A DNA stretch of 64,000 bases, taken from Pseudomonas sp. 30_B (lineage in GTDB: Bacteria > Pseudomonadota > Gammaproteobacteria > Pseudomonadales > Pseudomonadaceae). Shown here piece after piece: positions 31,163-40,622 of the stretch (position 1 is the stretch's first letter; every line of letters starts with the position of its first letter). The notes below the pieces were generated by a model. It ran no database searches, was not told the DNA's origin, and saw only the letters and a list, made by a program, of their open reading frames with translations. Position numbers and translations under genes: made by a program. The stretch is from contig NZ_JAFGYY010000013.1 in assembly GCF_017491605.1 (NCBI RefSeq), forward strand, positions 124,001 to 188,000. The letters run 5' to 3'.

Positions 31163-32677
31163 TCAGCCGAGGAACAGGCGATAGGCGGGGTTGTCGCTTT
31201 CATCCCAGTAGGGGTAGCCGATCTCTTCCAGCGCCGCGGCCACCAGGTGCTTCTCCTCGTCCGGCACCTGCAGGCCGGCGACCACGCGGCCGTCGGCGGC
31301 GCCGTGGTTGCGGTAGTGGAACATGGTGATGTTCCAGCGCCCGCCCAGGCGGTTGAGGAAGTTGAACAGCGCGCCAGGCCGTTCGGGGAATTCGAAGCGG
31401 AACACCTGCTCGCCCGAGACGCGCGGCGAATGGCCGCCGACCATGTGGCGGATATGCAGCTTGGCCAGTTCGTTGTCGGTCAGGTCCAGCACCGGGAAGC
31501 CCTGGCCGCGCAGATGCTCCACCAGCGCCTCGCGCGGGTCGTTGTCCGGGTGTGTCTGCACGCCGACGAATATGTGCGCTTCCTCGTTGGTGTTGTAGCG
31601 GTAGTTGAACTCGGTGATCTGGCGCTTGCCGATGGCTTCGCAGAAGGCCTTGAAGCTGCCCGGACGCTCGGGGATGGTCACCGCGATGATCGCTTCGCGC
31701 TTCTCGCCCAGTTCGGCGCGTTCGGCCACGTGGCGCAGGCGGTCGAAGTTGATGTTGGCGCCCGAGTCGATGGCCACCAGGGTCTGGCCGCTGGCGCTCT
31801 CGCGCTGCACGTACTTCTTGATGCCGGCCACCGCCAGCGCGCCGGCCGGTTCGGTGATCGAGCGGGTATCGTCGTAGATGTCCTTGATCGCCGCGCAGAT
31901 CTCGTCGGTGCTGACGGTGATCACCTCATCCACGTACTGCTTGCAGACATCGAAGGTGTGCTGGCCGATCTGCGCCACGGCCACGCCGTCGGCGAACAGC
32001 CCGACCTGCCCCAGCACCACGCGCTCGCCGGCGGCCATGGCGGCCTGCAGGCAGTTGGAATCATCCGGCTCGACGCCGATCACCTTGACGTCCGGACGCA
32101 GGTATTTGACGTAGGCGGCGATGCCGGCGATCAGGCCGCCACCGCCGACAGGGACGAAGATCGCGTCCAGGCGGCCCGGATGCTGACGGAGGATTTCCAT
32201 CGCCACGGTGCCCTGGCCGGCGATCACTTCCGGATCGTCGTAGGGGTGGATGTAGACGTAGCCCTTCTCTTCCACCAGCTTCAGCGAGTACGCCAGCGCC
32301 TCGGGGAAGGCGTCGCCGTGCAGCACGGCCTTGCCGCCGCGGGCGCGCACGCCCTGGACCTTCAGCTCCGGCGTAGTGCGCGGCATCACGATAGTCGCCT
32401 TGATCCCCAGCTCACGGGCTGCCAGCGCCACGCCCTGGGCATGGTTGCCGGCCGAGGCTGTGACCACGCCGCGGGCCAGTTCTTCCGGGCTCAACTGCGC
32501 CAGCTTGTTGTAGGCGCCGCGAATCTTGAAGGAGAACACCGGCTGCAGGTCTTCGCGCTTGAGCAGAATCTGGTTGCCCAGGCGCTCGGAGAGCTGGCGG
32601 GCGGGCTGCAGGGGCGTTTCCACGGCAACGTCGTAGACACGCGAGGTGAGGATCTTCTTGACGTATTGTTCGAGCAT
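31163..32677 (-). CDS. ilvA: Biosynthetic threonine ammonia-lyase
   Basis: IlvA deaminates threonine to 2-oxobutanoate, the first step toward isoleucine. The 504-residue protein has the PLP lysine in [14 protein letters not shown], the glycine-rich cofactor loop [11 protein letters not shown], and two C-terminal ACT-like regulatory domains (from about residue 325) that bind isoleucine and valine. The start at 32677 ([16 protein letters not shown]) is the family start. It is divergent from rpiA. Confidence 0.96.
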   Translation of the reverse strand: MLEQYVKKILTSRVYDVAVETPLQPARQLSERLGNQILLKREDLQPVFSFKIRGAYNKLAQLSPEELARGVVTASAGNHAQGVALAARELGIKATIVMPRTTPELKVQGVRARGGKAVLHGDAFPEALAYSLKLVEEKGYVYIHPYDDPEVIAGQGTVAMEILRQHPGRLDAIFVPVGGGGLIAGIAAYVKYLRPDVKVIGVEPDDSNCLQAAMAAGERVVLGQVGLFADGVAVAQIGQHTFDVCKQYVDEVITVSTDEICAAIKDIYDDTRSITEPAGALAVAGIKKYVQRESASGQTLVAIDSGANINFDRLRHVAERAELGEKREAIIAVTIPERPGSFKAFCEAIGKRQITEFNYRYNTNEEAHIFVGVQTHPDNDPREALVEHLRGQGFPVLDLTDNELAKLHIRHMVGGHSPRVSGEQVFRFEFPERPGALFNFLNRLGGRWNITMFHYRNHGAADGRVVAGLQVPDEEKHLVAAALEEIGYPYWDESDNPAYRLFLG

Positions 32678-32814
32678 CGGAAGGGCACATTCGGCGGCAT
32701 TTTCGAGGATTTGCGAGTCTACTCCAGCCAGCGCCGGGCGGGCCACCGAACAATCCGCACGCAGATGACCGTAACAGTTGCCCGGCGGCGCAACACCGGC
32801 GCGCCATCGACCGC

Positions 32815-32820
32815 TATAAT
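32815..32820 (+). promoter_or_regulatory. Candidate -10 box for rpiA
   Basis: A perfect TATAAT lies 61 bases before the rpiA start, in the divergent ilvA-rpiA region. No clear -35 element is seen at the right distance. Confidence 0.45.
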
Positions 32821-32881
32821 CCGCCCTCTCGAACATTCTCCGGCGCTTCCGCGTCCCCCCCAGGTAAGAAGACCCTTCGCC

Positions 32882-33553
32882 ATGAACCAGGATCAGCTCA
32901 AGCAGGCTGTGGCCCAGGCCGCCGTCGACCACATCCTTCCGCACCTCGACAGCAAGAGCATCGTCGGCGTGGGCACCGGCTCCACCGCCAACTTCTTCAT
33001 CGACCTGCTGGCGAAACACAAGGCCGAGTTCGACGGCGCCGTGGCCAGCTCCGAAGCCACCGCCGCGCGCCTGAAAGGCCACGGCATCCCGGTCTACGAC
33101 CTGAACACCGTCAGCGAGCTGGAGTTCTACGTCGACGGCGCCGACGAGGCCAACGAACGCCTGGAACTGATCAAGGGCGGCGGCGCCGCGCTGACCCGCG
33201 AGAAGATCGTCGCCGCGGTGGCCAAGCAGTTCATCTGCATCGCCGACGCCAGCAAGCTGGTGCCGATCCTTGGCGCCTTCCCTCTGCCGGTGGAAGTCAT
33301 CCCCATGGCCCGCAGCCACGTCGCTCGTCAACTGGTGAAGCTGGGCGGCGACCCGGTGTATCGCGAGGGCGTGCTGACCGACAACGGCAACATCATCCTC
33401 GACGTGCACAATCTGCGCATCGACAGCCCGGTGCAGCTGGAAGAGTCGATCAACAACATCGTCGGCGTGGTCACCAACGGCCTGTTCGCCGCCCGGCCGG
33501 CCGACCTGCTGCTGCTCGGCACCGCCGAAGGCGTGAAATCGCTCAAGGTCTGA
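32882..33553 (+). CDS. rpiA: Ribose-5-phosphate isomerase A
   Basis: RpiA interconverts ribose 5-phosphate and ribulose 5-phosphate in the pentose phosphate pathway. The 223-residue sequence has the family motifs [19 protein letters not shown] and [11 protein letters not shown], which form the phosphate and sugar site. The start ATG at 32882 ([15 protein letters not shown]) gives the usual length. It is divergent from ilvA and followed by a short gap to the YegP-like gene. Confidence 0.97.
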   Translation: MNQDQLKQAVAQAAVDHILPHLDSKSIVGVGTGSTANFFIDLLAKHKAEFDGAVASSEATAARLKGHGIPVYDLNTVSELEFYVDGADEANERLELIKGGGAALTREKIVAAVAKQFICIADASKLVPILGAFPLPVEVIPMARSHVARQLVKLGGDPVYREGVLTDNGNIILDVHNLRIDSPVQLEESINNIVGVVTNGLFAARPADLLLLGTAEGVKSLKV

Positions 33554-33644
33554 GCCCGCGGGGCGCCATCCACCCGCTGGCGCCCTCCGTCCCGCTCGCG
33601 GCCGTCTACGCTGGGGGATACCTTCCACCCAACGGAGAAACGGC

Positions 33645-33977
33645 ATGGCCGGCAAGTACCATCTCAAGAAGGCCAGTGATGGCCAGTTCCACTTCAACCT
33701 GCACGCCAGCAACGGCGAGATCGTGCTGACCAGCGAGCTGTATAAGGCCAAGGCCTCGGCCCAGGACGGCATCGAGTCGGTACGCAAGAACTCCCAGCGC
33801 GAAGGCGCCTTCGAGGTGAAGACCGCCTCCAACGGCAAGCACTACTTCGTGCTCAAGGCCACCAACGGCCAGGTCATCGGCCAGAGCCAGATGTATGCCA
33901 GCCAGGCCAATGCCGAGGGCGGCGTGGCCGCGGTGAAGCGCTATGCGCCGGAGGCTACGGTCAGCGACGAGACCTGA
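33645..33977 (+). CDS. YegP-like protein with two DUF1508 repeats
   Basis: The 110-residue protein is made of two tandem DUF1508 units, each with a short beta hairpin and the pattern GxYxFxLxAxNG: GQFHFNLHASNGEIV in the first half and KHYFVLKATNGQVIG in the second. The family is small, cytoplasmic and of unknown function. An ACGGAGAAACGGC ribosome binding site precedes the ATG. It converges on the carP gene. Confidence 0.88.
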   Translation: MAGKYHLKKASDGQFHFNLHASNGEIVLTSELYKAKASAQDGIESVRKNSQREGAFEVKTASNGKHYFVLKATNGQVIGQSQMYASQANAEGGVAAVKRYAPEATVSDET

Positions 33978-34017
33978 AACCGCTGCTGTCGGGTTCCGAA
34001 GAACGGGGCGGAGGCAT

Positions 34018-34947
34018 TCAAGGCGTCTCCGTCTCGCGCTTCCTGAACACGTAGAACAGATTGGGTTCGCTGACCAGGTACAACGTACCCTGTTCATCCA
34101 TGGCGATACCCTCCGCCTGCGGCACGCCGCGCCGCAGTCCCTGCATGCCGCGCAGCAACGACAGCGTGCTGATCGGCTCGCCATCGGCGCTGAGTTCCTG
34201 CACCAGCCGGGACTCGTCGGATAGCGCCAGCAGGTGCCCGCTGCGCTCGTCGTACTGCAGGCTGGAGAGGTCGCGGACGAACAGGTTGCGGTTGTGCTTA
34301 AGGTCTTCTACCACATGCACCGCGAAGGGCTGCTGCGATTGCTCGTAGGGGAAGCCGCGCACCTCGTAGATATGCACCGGATTGCGCTCCTTGGCGACGA
34401 ACAAGCGCTTGCCCTGCGCGTCGTAGGCCAGCCCCTCGAAGCCACTGTTGCCGCCGCGCCCCAGCGCCAGGGCAAGTTGCTGGGCGTCTTCGGCGCGCAG
34501 CTCCTTCGTCTCGTCGCGCAATTCGACGCGGAGCAGGCGCTGGTGGGTTTCGTCGGTGATCACATAGACGTTGCGGCTGATGTATTCGATGGCCTCGGTA
34601 TCGCCGAAACCGTGCAGCGCGATTCTGCGCAGCACCTTGCCCTCCAGCGACAGCTCGATCAGTTCATTGTGCTTGTTGGTAACGGTGAACAGGGTCTGCC
34701 GGTCCGGATCGTAGGTCAGCGCCGAGACGTTCTCCTCGAGCCCCTCGATCGGCTGCGCCTCCAGCACCACCCGGTAGTCGGGCAACCAGATGGACTTGCC
34801 CTTCCACTGCGCCGCGTGACGCCATTCGTTGAGCTTGAACCAGGCGCGTTCATACATGCGGAAGCTCTGGCCCAATGCAAGCAGCGAGGCCAGGGCGAGC
34901 AGCGCCAGCAACGGGAGTAAACGGCGCGGTTTGAGCAGACGGCGCAT
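34018..34947 (-). CDS. carP: CarP-like SdiA-regulated beta-propeller protein
   Basis: The 309-residue protein starts with a basic stretch and a membrane anchor (RLLPLLALLALASLLALG) and continues as a six-blade beta-propeller of the SdiA-regulated family. In P. aeruginosa the calcium-responsive CarSR system controls a protein of this type, CarP, at the corresponding locus as I remember it (PA0327), and CarO nearby. The start MRRLLKPRRLLP at 34947 is preferred over one at 35001. It is a paralogue of the gene at 43833 and ends with a near-identical motif (VSEPNLFYVF). Confidence 0.75.
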   Translation of the reverse strand: MRRLLKPRRLLPLLALLALASLLALGQSFRMYERAWFKLNEWRHAAQWKGKSIWLPDYRVVLEAQPIEGLEENVSALTYDPDRQTLFTVTNKHNELIELSLEGKVLRRIALHGFGDTEAIEYISRNVYVITDETHQRLLRVELRDETKELRAEDAQQLALALGRGGNSGFEGLAYDAQGKRLFVAKERNPVHIYEVRGFPYEQSQQPFAVHVVEDLKHNRNLFVRDLSSLQYDERSGHLLALSDESRLVQELSADGEPISTLSLLRGMQGLRRGVPQAEGIAMDEQGTLYLVSEPNLFYVFRKRETETP

Positions 34948-35082
34948 GGAGAGCTCGGGGTTGGGTTGGCGTGGCAGATTGGCAGTGGCGCCTGAAGCCA
35001 AACTTAAAGGCCATCGGTGGCTGCGGGCAGGCTAGAGTCAGGTTAGCGCAAGACCGTCCGATCCTTCGCAAGAGGTATACAG

Positions 35083-36099
35083 ATGGCCCAGCATCTGCTC
35101 CCCGAACAACGCCAGCAAGCCACCCTGCACACCGTGGTGCTGGCGACCGAGGTGCTGCATCACGCCGGCATTCCGCGCCAACGGCTGTTGGAAGGCAGCG
35201 GCATCGGCGAAGCGGACCTGCTGACCCCGCACAAGCTCATCACCCATGCCCAGGAACTGCGGGTCTTCGCCAATGCCCTGAGCTGCCACCACGATCCGGC
35301 GCTGGGTCTCTATCTTGGCCTGCGCATGCACGTTTCGGCCTACGGCATCCTCGGCTACAGCATGCTCGCCAGCCGCACCCTGCGCGACGCGCTGCAACTG
35401 GCGCTGTCCTTCCCCGATCTGCTCGGCACCTACTTCCGCCTGGCGCTGACCCCGCAGGGCGATGAAGTCCACCTGACCGCCGACGGCTACCGGTACGCGC
35501 CGGAGCTGACGGTGTTCAACACCGAGCTGTGCCTGACCTCGCTGCTCACGGTGATCCGCGACCTGCTCGGCGAGTCGGTGCGCCCGCGCCGCCTGCTGCT
35601 GGCCTACCGTCCGCCGCTGCACGCGGAAACCTATACCGAACGCCTGGGTTGCCCCGTCGAGTTCGGTGCGCCGACCAGCGCCCTCTGCTTCAGCCCGGCG
35701 CTGCTCGACCGCCCGCTGCCGCTGGCCGACCCGGTGAGCTGCCACAACGGCGTGCAGCAATGCCTGCGCATGAGCGCGACGCTCAGCAACCGTGGCGACG
35801 TGATCGAGCAATTGCGCCAGCACCTGGCCAGTCACCTGCAGGACACCGCCAACCTGGACACCGTGGCGCGACACCTGCACCGTTCCACCCGCACCCTGCG
35901 CCGCCACCTGCAGCAGCAGAACACCAGTTATCAACAGGTGCTCGACGAGGTGCGCTTCGACCGCGCGCGGCAACTGCTCAAGGACACCGACCTGCCGATC
36001 TACCTGATCGCCGAGCAGCTCGGCTACAGCGAGACGGCGAGCTTCCGGCATGCGTTCCATCGCTGGAGCGGGTCGAGTCCGAGCCTGTATCGGGGCTGA
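35083..36099 (+). CDS. AraC-family transcriptional regulator
   Basis: The 338-residue regulator has an N-terminal Arabinose_bd-type ligand domain and a C-terminal double helix-turn-helix from about residue 235 (LDTVARHLHRSTRTLRRHLQ and LIAEQLGYSETASFRHAF). A REP doublet and then the polyamine ABC operon follow it. A 20-base-period direct repeat lies just upstream of that operon and has the geometry of an AraC-type binding site, so the operon is a plausible target. The effector is unknown. Confidence 0.87.
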   Translation: MAQHLLPEQRQQATLHTVVLATEVLHHAGIPRQRLLEGSGIGEADLLTPHKLITHAQELRVFANALSCHHDPALGLYLGLRMHVSAYGILGYSMLASRTLRDALQLALSFPDLLGTYFRLALTPQGDEVHLTADGYRYAPELTVFNTELCLTSLLTVIRDLLGESVRPRRLLLAYRPPLHAETYTERLGCPVEFGAPTSALCFSPALLDRPLPLADPVSCHNGVQQCLRMSATLSNRGDVIEQLRQHLASHLQDTANLDTVARHLHRSTRTLRRHLQQQNTSYQQVLDEVRFDRARQLLKDTDLPIYLIAEQLGYSETASFRHAFHRWSGSSPSLYRG

Positions 36100-36120
36100 A
36101 GCCACGACCGGAAACGTCAC

Positions 36121-36187
36121 TGTAGGAGCGAGCTTGCTCGCGAACCCGGCCCCACGGCGATTGTTCGCGAGCAAGCTCGCTCCTACG
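36121..36187. repeat. REP doublet (family A), copy 2
   Basis: Two inverted units with core GTAGGAGCGAGCTTGCTCGC (36121-36145 and 36163-36187) are separated by 17 bases after the AraC gene. They are the same unit as in the rimK-ldcA gap. Confidence 0.88.
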
Positions 36188-36251
36188 AAAAGCCCTCGGA
36201 ACGCCATCCCGCTGACGCCTGAAATCCCGCACTCCAGAGGCTATTTTCAAC

Positions 36252-36286
36252 TTGGCCTGATTTATCCCTTATTGGCCTGATCTATC
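36252..36286 (+). promoter_or_regulatory. Tandem direct repeat, candidate AraC-type operator
   Basis: TTGGCCTGATTTATC (36252) and TTGGCCTGATCTATC (36272) match at 14 of 15 positions with a spacing of exactly 20 bases, two helical turns. The second copy would touch a -35 region near 36288 for the downstream operon. AraC-family activators bind such tandem sites. Confidence 0.55.
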
Positions 36287-36394
36287 GTTCTGCGTACCGG
36301 GCTGCTTGGTCATTATCAATCCGCAGCTAGGTGAAACGGTCTCAGAAACCGTAAAACCTCAACAATAACAACTGCTTAACTGCATGGTACCAGC

Positions 36395-37444
36395 ATGACC
36401 AGCGCGATCACCATCGAGCGGATATGCATGGAGTTCGGTACACCCGGACAAGGCCTCAAAGCCCTGGACGACGTGTCACTGGAAATCCGCGCCAACGAAT
36501 TCTTCACCCTCCTCGGGCCTTCGGGCTGCGGCAAGACCACCTTGCTGCGACTGATCGCCGGATTCGAACAACCCTCCTCCGGCAGCATCCGCCTCTACGG
36601 CGATGCGATGGAAGGCCTCCCGCCCTTCAAGCGCCCGGTCAACACCGTCTTCCAGAGCTACGCCCTGTTCCCCCACATGACGGTGGCGGAAAACATCGCC
36701 TTCGGCCTGGAAATGCAGGGCAAGAGTCGCAGCGACATCGATGCCACCGTGCAGAAGATGCTCGACCTGGTGCGCCTGCCGGACGTCGGCAAGCGCCGCG
36801 CCGACCAGCTCTCCGGCGGCCAGCAGCAGCGCATCGCCCTGGCCCGCGCCCTAGCCAGCCGGCCCAAGGTGCTGCTGCTCGACGAATCGCTCTCCGCGCT
36901 GGACCTCAAGCTGCGCAAGGAGATGCAGATCGAGCTCAAGCGCCTGCAGCACGAGACCGGCATCACCTTCATCTTCGTCACCCACGACCAGGAAGAAGCC
37001 CTGACCATGTCCGACCGCATCGCGGTGATGAGTCGCGGCAAGGTCATGCAGATCGGCACGCCGACGGAAATCTACGAGGCGCCGGTCAACCGCCTGGTGG
37101 CCGACTTCATCGGCGAGACCAACTTCCTCGAAGGCGAATCCAGCGGCGACGGCGTGCGCCTGCCCGACGGCCAGGTGCTGCCGGCGGCGACCACCCTGCC
37201 GGGCAAGGTGACCCTGGCGATCCGCCCGGAACGCACCGAGCTCGCCCAGGACGGCCAGCTCGAAGGCGTGGTGGAAAACATCGTCTACGTCGGCACCGAC
37301 ACCGTGTACCACCTCAATGTCGCCGGTCAGGGCGGCTTCCGCGTGCGTCAGCAGAACCGCGACGGCGCCCATTCCACCCACGCCCCGGGCGCACGGGTAC
37401 GGGTCCGCGTACCCGCCACCGCCATCCGGGTACTGGCCGAATGA
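36395..37444 (+). CDS. potA: Polyamine ABC transporter, ATP-binding protein (PotA-like)
   Basis: The 349-residue ATPase powers import by the permease pair encoded next. Walker A is [11 protein letters not shown], the ABC signature is [15 protein letters not shown], and Walker B reads [11 protein letters not shown], with serine where proline is usual; the C-terminal TOBE domain follows from about residue 240. The frame starts at 36395, but a weak ribosome binding site makes this start less certain. The operon order is ATPase, two permeases, binding protein, with overlaps at each early junction. The symbol is by family. Confidence 0.88.
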   Translation: MTSAITIERICMEFGTPGQGLKALDDVSLEIRANEFFTLLGPSGCGKTTLLRLIAGFEQPSSGSIRLYGDAMEGLPPFKRPVNTVFQSYALFPHMTVAENIAFGLEMQGKSRSDIDATVQKMLDLVRLPDVGKRRADQLSGGQQQRIALARALASRPKVLLLDESLSALDLKLRKEMQIELKRLQHETGITFIFVTHDQEEALTMSDRIAVMSRGKVMQIGTPTEIYEAPVNRLVADFIGETNFLEGESSGDGVRLPDGQVLPAATTLPGKVTLAIRPERTELAQDGQLEGVVENIVYVGTDTVYHLNVAGQGGFRVRQQNRDGAHSTHAPGARVRVRVPATAIRVLAE

Positions 37445-38355
37445 GTACGCTGCGCGCACAAGCCGAACGCAAATCGCTGTTCAATCGCCTGGCCCTGACC
37501 AGCCCGGCGATGATCATGCTGGTGGTGTTCCTCGTCCTGCCGCTGGGCATCATGTTCGCCGTGTCGATCCAGGCACCGGGGGACTACGGCGGCGTGAAAT
37601 GGGGCCAGCACACCGTCGAGGCTTACATCAACTTCCTCTGGGAGCGCGACCTGGACGACAGCCTGTCGTTCAACGCCGACTACCTGGGCATCTTCCAGCG
37701 CTCGTTCTGGTTGTCGATCCTGACCACCCTGGGCTGCCTGCTGATCGGCTTCCCCACCGCGCTGTACCTGGCGCTGCAGGACGAACGCCGGCGCAACCTG
37801 CTGCTGTTCCTGGTCACGGTACCGTTCTGGACCAACCTGCTGGTGCGGGTCTATGCCTGGATCCTGCTGTTGCGCAACGGCGGCCTGATCGACGAGGGGC
37901 TGCACGGGCTGGGCTTCTCCGACGCCTCCATCGGCCTGCTCTATACCGACAACGCAGTGATCATCGGCCTGCTCTACACCTACCTGCCGTTCATGGTCCT
38001 GCCCATCTACACCAGCCTGGAAAAGATGGACTGGCGCCTGGTGGAAGCGGCCTTCGACCTGGGCGCCAACCGCTGGAAGGCGCTCAAGCGGATCATCGTG
38101 CCACTGGCCATGCCCGGCATCGTCGCCGGCTGCATCCTGGTGTTCATCCCCTCGCTGGGCAGCTACATCATTCCCGAGCTGCTGGGGGGCGGTAAGTCGC
38201 TGATGATCGGCAACCTGATCCAGCTGCAGTTCGGCACGGCGCACAACTGGCCGTTCGGCGCGGCGCTGTCCTTCGCCCTGCTGGCCTTCGTGCTGCTGGC
38301 GATGATGATCTACAGCATGCGCTTCAAGCAGGGCACCGCGGGAGGTCATCCATGA
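37441..38355 (+). CDS. potB: Polyamine ABC transporter permease (PotB-like)
   Basis: This 304-residue inner-membrane permease has about six helices and the EAA loop [18 protein letters not shown] that docks on the ATPase. It starts at ATG 37441, overlapping the stop of the ATPase gene (ATGA). The family handles spermidine, putrescine or related cations. A longer open frame extends upstream through the ATPase gene in a different reading frame and is not coding. Confidence 0.9.
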   Translation: MSTLRAQAERKSLFNRLALTSPAMIMLVVFLVLPLGIMFAVSIQAPGDYGGVKWGQHTVEAYINFLWERDLDDSLSFNADYLGIFQRSFWLSILTTLGCLLIGFPTALYLALQDERRRNLLLFLVTVPFWTNLLVRVYAWILLLRNGGLIDEGLHGLGFSDASIGLLYTDNAVIIGLLYTYLPFMVLPIYTSLEKMDWRLVEAAFDLGANRWKALKRIIVPLAMPGIVAGCILVFIPSLGSYIIPELLGGGKSLMIGNLIQLQFGTAHNWPFGAALSFALLAFVLLAMMIYSMRFKQGTAGGHP

Positions 38356-39140
38356 AGTCGGCCAACCCGCTCTGGCGCTTCACCGGCGTGCGGCCCGCCG
38401 CCTGGCTGTTCTTCGCCTTCCTCTACATCCCGATCCTCGTACTGGTGGTGCTGAGCTTCAACAGCGGCCAGTCGGCGACCCTGTGGGAAAGCTTCAGCCT
38501 GAAATGGTACTCGGTGGTGGCGGACGATCCGGAAATTCTCCGCGCGGCGAAGAACTCGCTGATCGTCGCCAGCCTCGCCACGATCATCTCCACCACGCTG
38601 GCCACCCTCGCCGCCCTGGGCATGCGCGGGCGGACCTTCCGTGGCCAGGGTCTGATGAGCGGCGTGCTGGGCCTGCCGCTGCTGGTGCCGGAGATCGTCA
38701 CTGCCGTGGCGACCCTGATGTTCTTCGCCTTCATCGGCCTGAAACTGTCGCTGTTCACCATCCTGCTGGCGCACGTGGTGTTCTGCATCCCCTTCGCCTA
38801 CCTGCCGATCCGCGCGCGTCTCGAAGGCATGGATCCCAGGCTGGCCGAAGCGGCGGCGGACCTCTACGCCTCGCCCTGGAAGACCTTCTGGAAGGTGACC
38901 TTCCCGCTGCTGATGCCGGGCATCCTCTCCGGGGCGATGCTGGCGTTCATCATCTCGATGGACGACTTCGTCATCACCTACTTCGTCGCCGGTGCCGGGG
39001 CCACCACCCTGCCGGTGTATATCTTCAGCTCCATCCGCATGGGGATTTCCCCGAAGATCAACGCCATTTCTTCAATAATACTGTTGATTTCCATCGCGTT
39101 CGTTGCGTTGTCGTACTACGTCGGCCAGCGTCGCCGCTGA
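38352..39140 (+). CDS. potC: Polyamine ABC transporter permease (PotC-like)
   Basis: The 262-residue second permease has six predicted helices and the EAA loop AEAAADLYASPWKTFWKV. It overlaps the first permease by four bases (ATGA), so the three components are translationally coupled. The C-terminal SYYVGQRRR is the cytoplasmic end. Together with the preceding genes it makes one complete importer core. Confidence 0.9.
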   Translation: MKSANPLWRFTGVRPAAWLFFAFLYIPILVLVVLSFNSGQSATLWESFSLKWYSVVADDPEILRAAKNSLIVASLATIISTTLATLAALGMRGRTFRGQGLMSGVLGLPLLVPEIVTAVATLMFFAFIGLKLSLFTILLAHVVFCIPFAYLPIRARLEGMDPRLAEAAADLYASPWKTFWKVTFPLLMPGILSGAMLAFIISMDDFVITYFVAGAGATTLPVYIFSSIRMGISPKINAISSIILLISIAFVALSYYVGQRRR

Positions 39141-39184
39141 CCTCCTGCCGCCAAAACAAAACAACATTGCAAGGAGCTTCACCG

Positions 39185-40234
39185 ATGAAATTCCGCCGTA
39201 CCCCCATCGCCCGTGCGCTCGTCGCCGCCAGCCTGCTGCTGGCCGGCAGCGCCCATGCCGAAGGCACCCTGCACTTTGCCAACTGGTCGGACTATTTCCC
39301 GCCGGAGCTTTTGAAGAAGTTCGAGAAGGACACCGGCATCCACGCCACCCTGGACTCCTACGACAGCAACGAAACCCTGCTGGCCAAGCTCAAGGCCGGC
39401 GGTGGCGCCTATGACGTCGTGGTGCCCTCGGACAGCTTCATCGAAATCTTCGTCAAGGAAGACCTGCTGCAGAAGCTCGACAAGGCGCAGCTGCCGAACC
39501 TGGCCAACCTGAAAGACAAGTTCAAGACCCTGAGCTACGACCCGGGCCACGACTACACCATCCCCTACCTGTGGGGCACCACCGGCTACAGCTACGACAG
39601 CGCCAAGGTGCCGGGCGGCAAACTGGAGGAAAGCTGGAAGCCCTTCTTCGAGCCGCCGGCCGAGCTGAAGGGCAAGGTGGTGGCGCTCAACTCCATTGAG
39701 GAGCTGTACGCCCCGGCGTCCTACTACCTGGGCATCAACGAATGCACCGAGGATCCGAAGGAAGCGGCGAAGATCCAGGAGCTGCTGCTCAAGCAGAAAC
39801 CGATGCTGGCGATGTACAACAGCGATGGCACCATCGAGCGCATGGCCGCCGGTGAAGTCTCCATGCACCAGCAGTGGAACGGCGCCTTCCACCGCGCCCA
39901 CGCCCAGCGTGCCAGCCTGGTCTACGTCTATCCGAAGGAAGGCATCCGCCTGTTCATCGACAACCTGGCCATTCCCAAGGACGCCACCAACATCAAGGAA
40001 GCCCACGTCTTCCTCAACTGGATGATGCAGCCGGAAAACATCGCCGCCGCCTCCAACTTCGCCAAGTACAACAACGCCATCGAAGGCTCGGACAAGTACA
40101 TGGAGAAGGAGCTGTTCGACGACCCGGCGATCAACACCCCGGCCGACAAGCTGGACCGCCTGAAACCCTTCCAGCTGTGCTCGCCCAAGGCGCTGCAACT
40201 GCGCTCCAAGGTGTGGACCAAGCTGAAGAAATGA
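39185..40234 (+). CDS. Polyamine-binding periplasmic protein (PotD/PotF-like)
   Basis: The 349-residue binding protein has a signal peptide ending SAHA and the family opening FANWSDYFPPELLKKFEK, followed by YDVVVPSD. It is the ligand receptor of the importer encoded just upstream. An AAGGAG ribosome binding site lies seven bases before the ATG. It is a paralogue of SpuD and SpuE at 61-64 kb; ligand preference cannot be told by eye. A strong 11-bp hairpin follows the stop codon. Confidence 0.9.
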   Translation: MKFRRTPIARALVAASLLLAGSAHAEGTLHFANWSDYFPPELLKKFEKDTGIHATLDSYDSNETLLAKLKAGGGAYDVVVPSDSFIEIFVKEDLLQKLDKAQLPNLANLKDKFKTLSYDPGHDYTIPYLWGTTGYSYDSAKVPGGKLEESWKPFFEPPAELKGKVVALNSIEELYAPASYYLGINECTEDPKEAAKIQELLLKQKPMLAMYNSDGTIERMAAGEVSMHQQWNGAFHRAHAQRASLVYVYPKEGIRLFIDNLAIPKDATNIKEAHVFLNWMMQPENIAAASNFAKYNNAIEGSDKYMEKELFDDPAINTPADKLDRLKPFQLCSPKALQLRSKVWTKLKK

Positions 40235-40243
40235 TCCGGAAGG

Positions 40244-40271
40244 CACCCGGCGCGGCGGTGCGCGCCGGGTG
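40244..40271 (+). terminator. Strong hairpin after the binding-protein gene
   Basis: CACCCGGCGCG and CGCGCCGGGTG form a perfect 11-bp stem with a six-base loop ten bases after the stop. There is no T run, so it may be an mRNA-stabilising hairpin or a Rho-dependent end rather than an intrinsic terminator. Confidence 0.55.
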
Positions 40272-40282
40272 ACCCTGACAGT

Positions 40283-40318
40283 CATTTTGGCCATTTCGAT
40301 CCCTTTTTGACCCTTTGC
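40283..40318 (+). promoter_or_regulatory. Tandem direct repeat upstream of the APC permease
   Basis: CATTTTGGCCATTTCG and CTTTTTGACCCTTTGC repeat with a 20-base period and agree at 11 of 16 positions. The layout suggests an activator site, perhaps of the AraC type, but the match is weaker than at 36252. Confidence 0.35.
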
Positions 40319-40474
40319 AGGGTTCTGCCCGGCCACCCCGGTTGCTAGAGTCGGGCCGCTCGCGCAGGGAGCGGCAGGAAAGGCGGCCAGCTCCGGCGTC
40401 ACGATCAGTGGCGCGGGAATATCCCAAGGGAACGCGAGCGCGTTATCCACAAGAACAAATCCCCGAGAACGCCC

Positions 40475-40543
40475 ATGACCAGCTTTTGCGTCACCCTGCA
40501 GCACAGCCCTTCATTCCTCGCGCGTCGTCATCGCTGCGGCTGA
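40475..40543 (+). CDS. Candidate 22-residue leader peptide
   Basis: The frame ATG-TGA encodes MTSFCVTLQHSPSFLARRHR plus CG, rich in Arg and with two Cys. The leader codons at 40513-40522 (ATTCCTCGCG) are the perfect complement of the ribosome binding region CGCGAGGAAT at 40608-40617 of the APC permease. The last codons form the 5' arm of a hairpin (40524-40559) with the TGA in its loop. Its ribosome binding site is weak (CGAGAAC). Translation of this small frame would therefore be expected to free the permease start. It has not been tested here. Confidence 0.5.
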   Translation: MTSFCVTLQHSPSFLARRHRCG

Positions 40544-40607
40544 GCCGTAAGCCGACGACATCCGGACGGCCACCGAACGCCGCCCGCCCGCACTAGAACA
40601 CAAGAAT

Positions 40608-40617
40608 CGCGAGGAAT
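40608..40617 (+). promoter_or_regulatory. Ribosome binding site of the APC gene, complementary to the leader
   Basis: CGCGAGGAAT contains the GAGGA Shine-Dalgarno for the ATG at 40623 and pairs perfectly with 40513-40522 inside the upstream leader frame. Confidence 0.6.
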
Positions 40618-40622
40618 CCCCC

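Larger units (their letters stand above)
40235..40622 (+). other. 388-base leader region of the APC permease gene
   Basis: This long gap holds an 11-bp hairpin just past the binding-protein gene (40244-40271), a tandem 20-base-period direct repeat (40283-40318), a 22-codon reading frame (40475-40543) and an anti-ribosome-binding-site segment within it. No other gene is visible. Confidence 0.7.

Noticed and set aside
36600..36910. Serine in Walker B of the potA-like ATPase as a loss of function
   Set aside because: The catalytic glutamate and aspartate of LLLDES are kept; the usual proline after Glu is not catalytic, so activity is expected to be intact.
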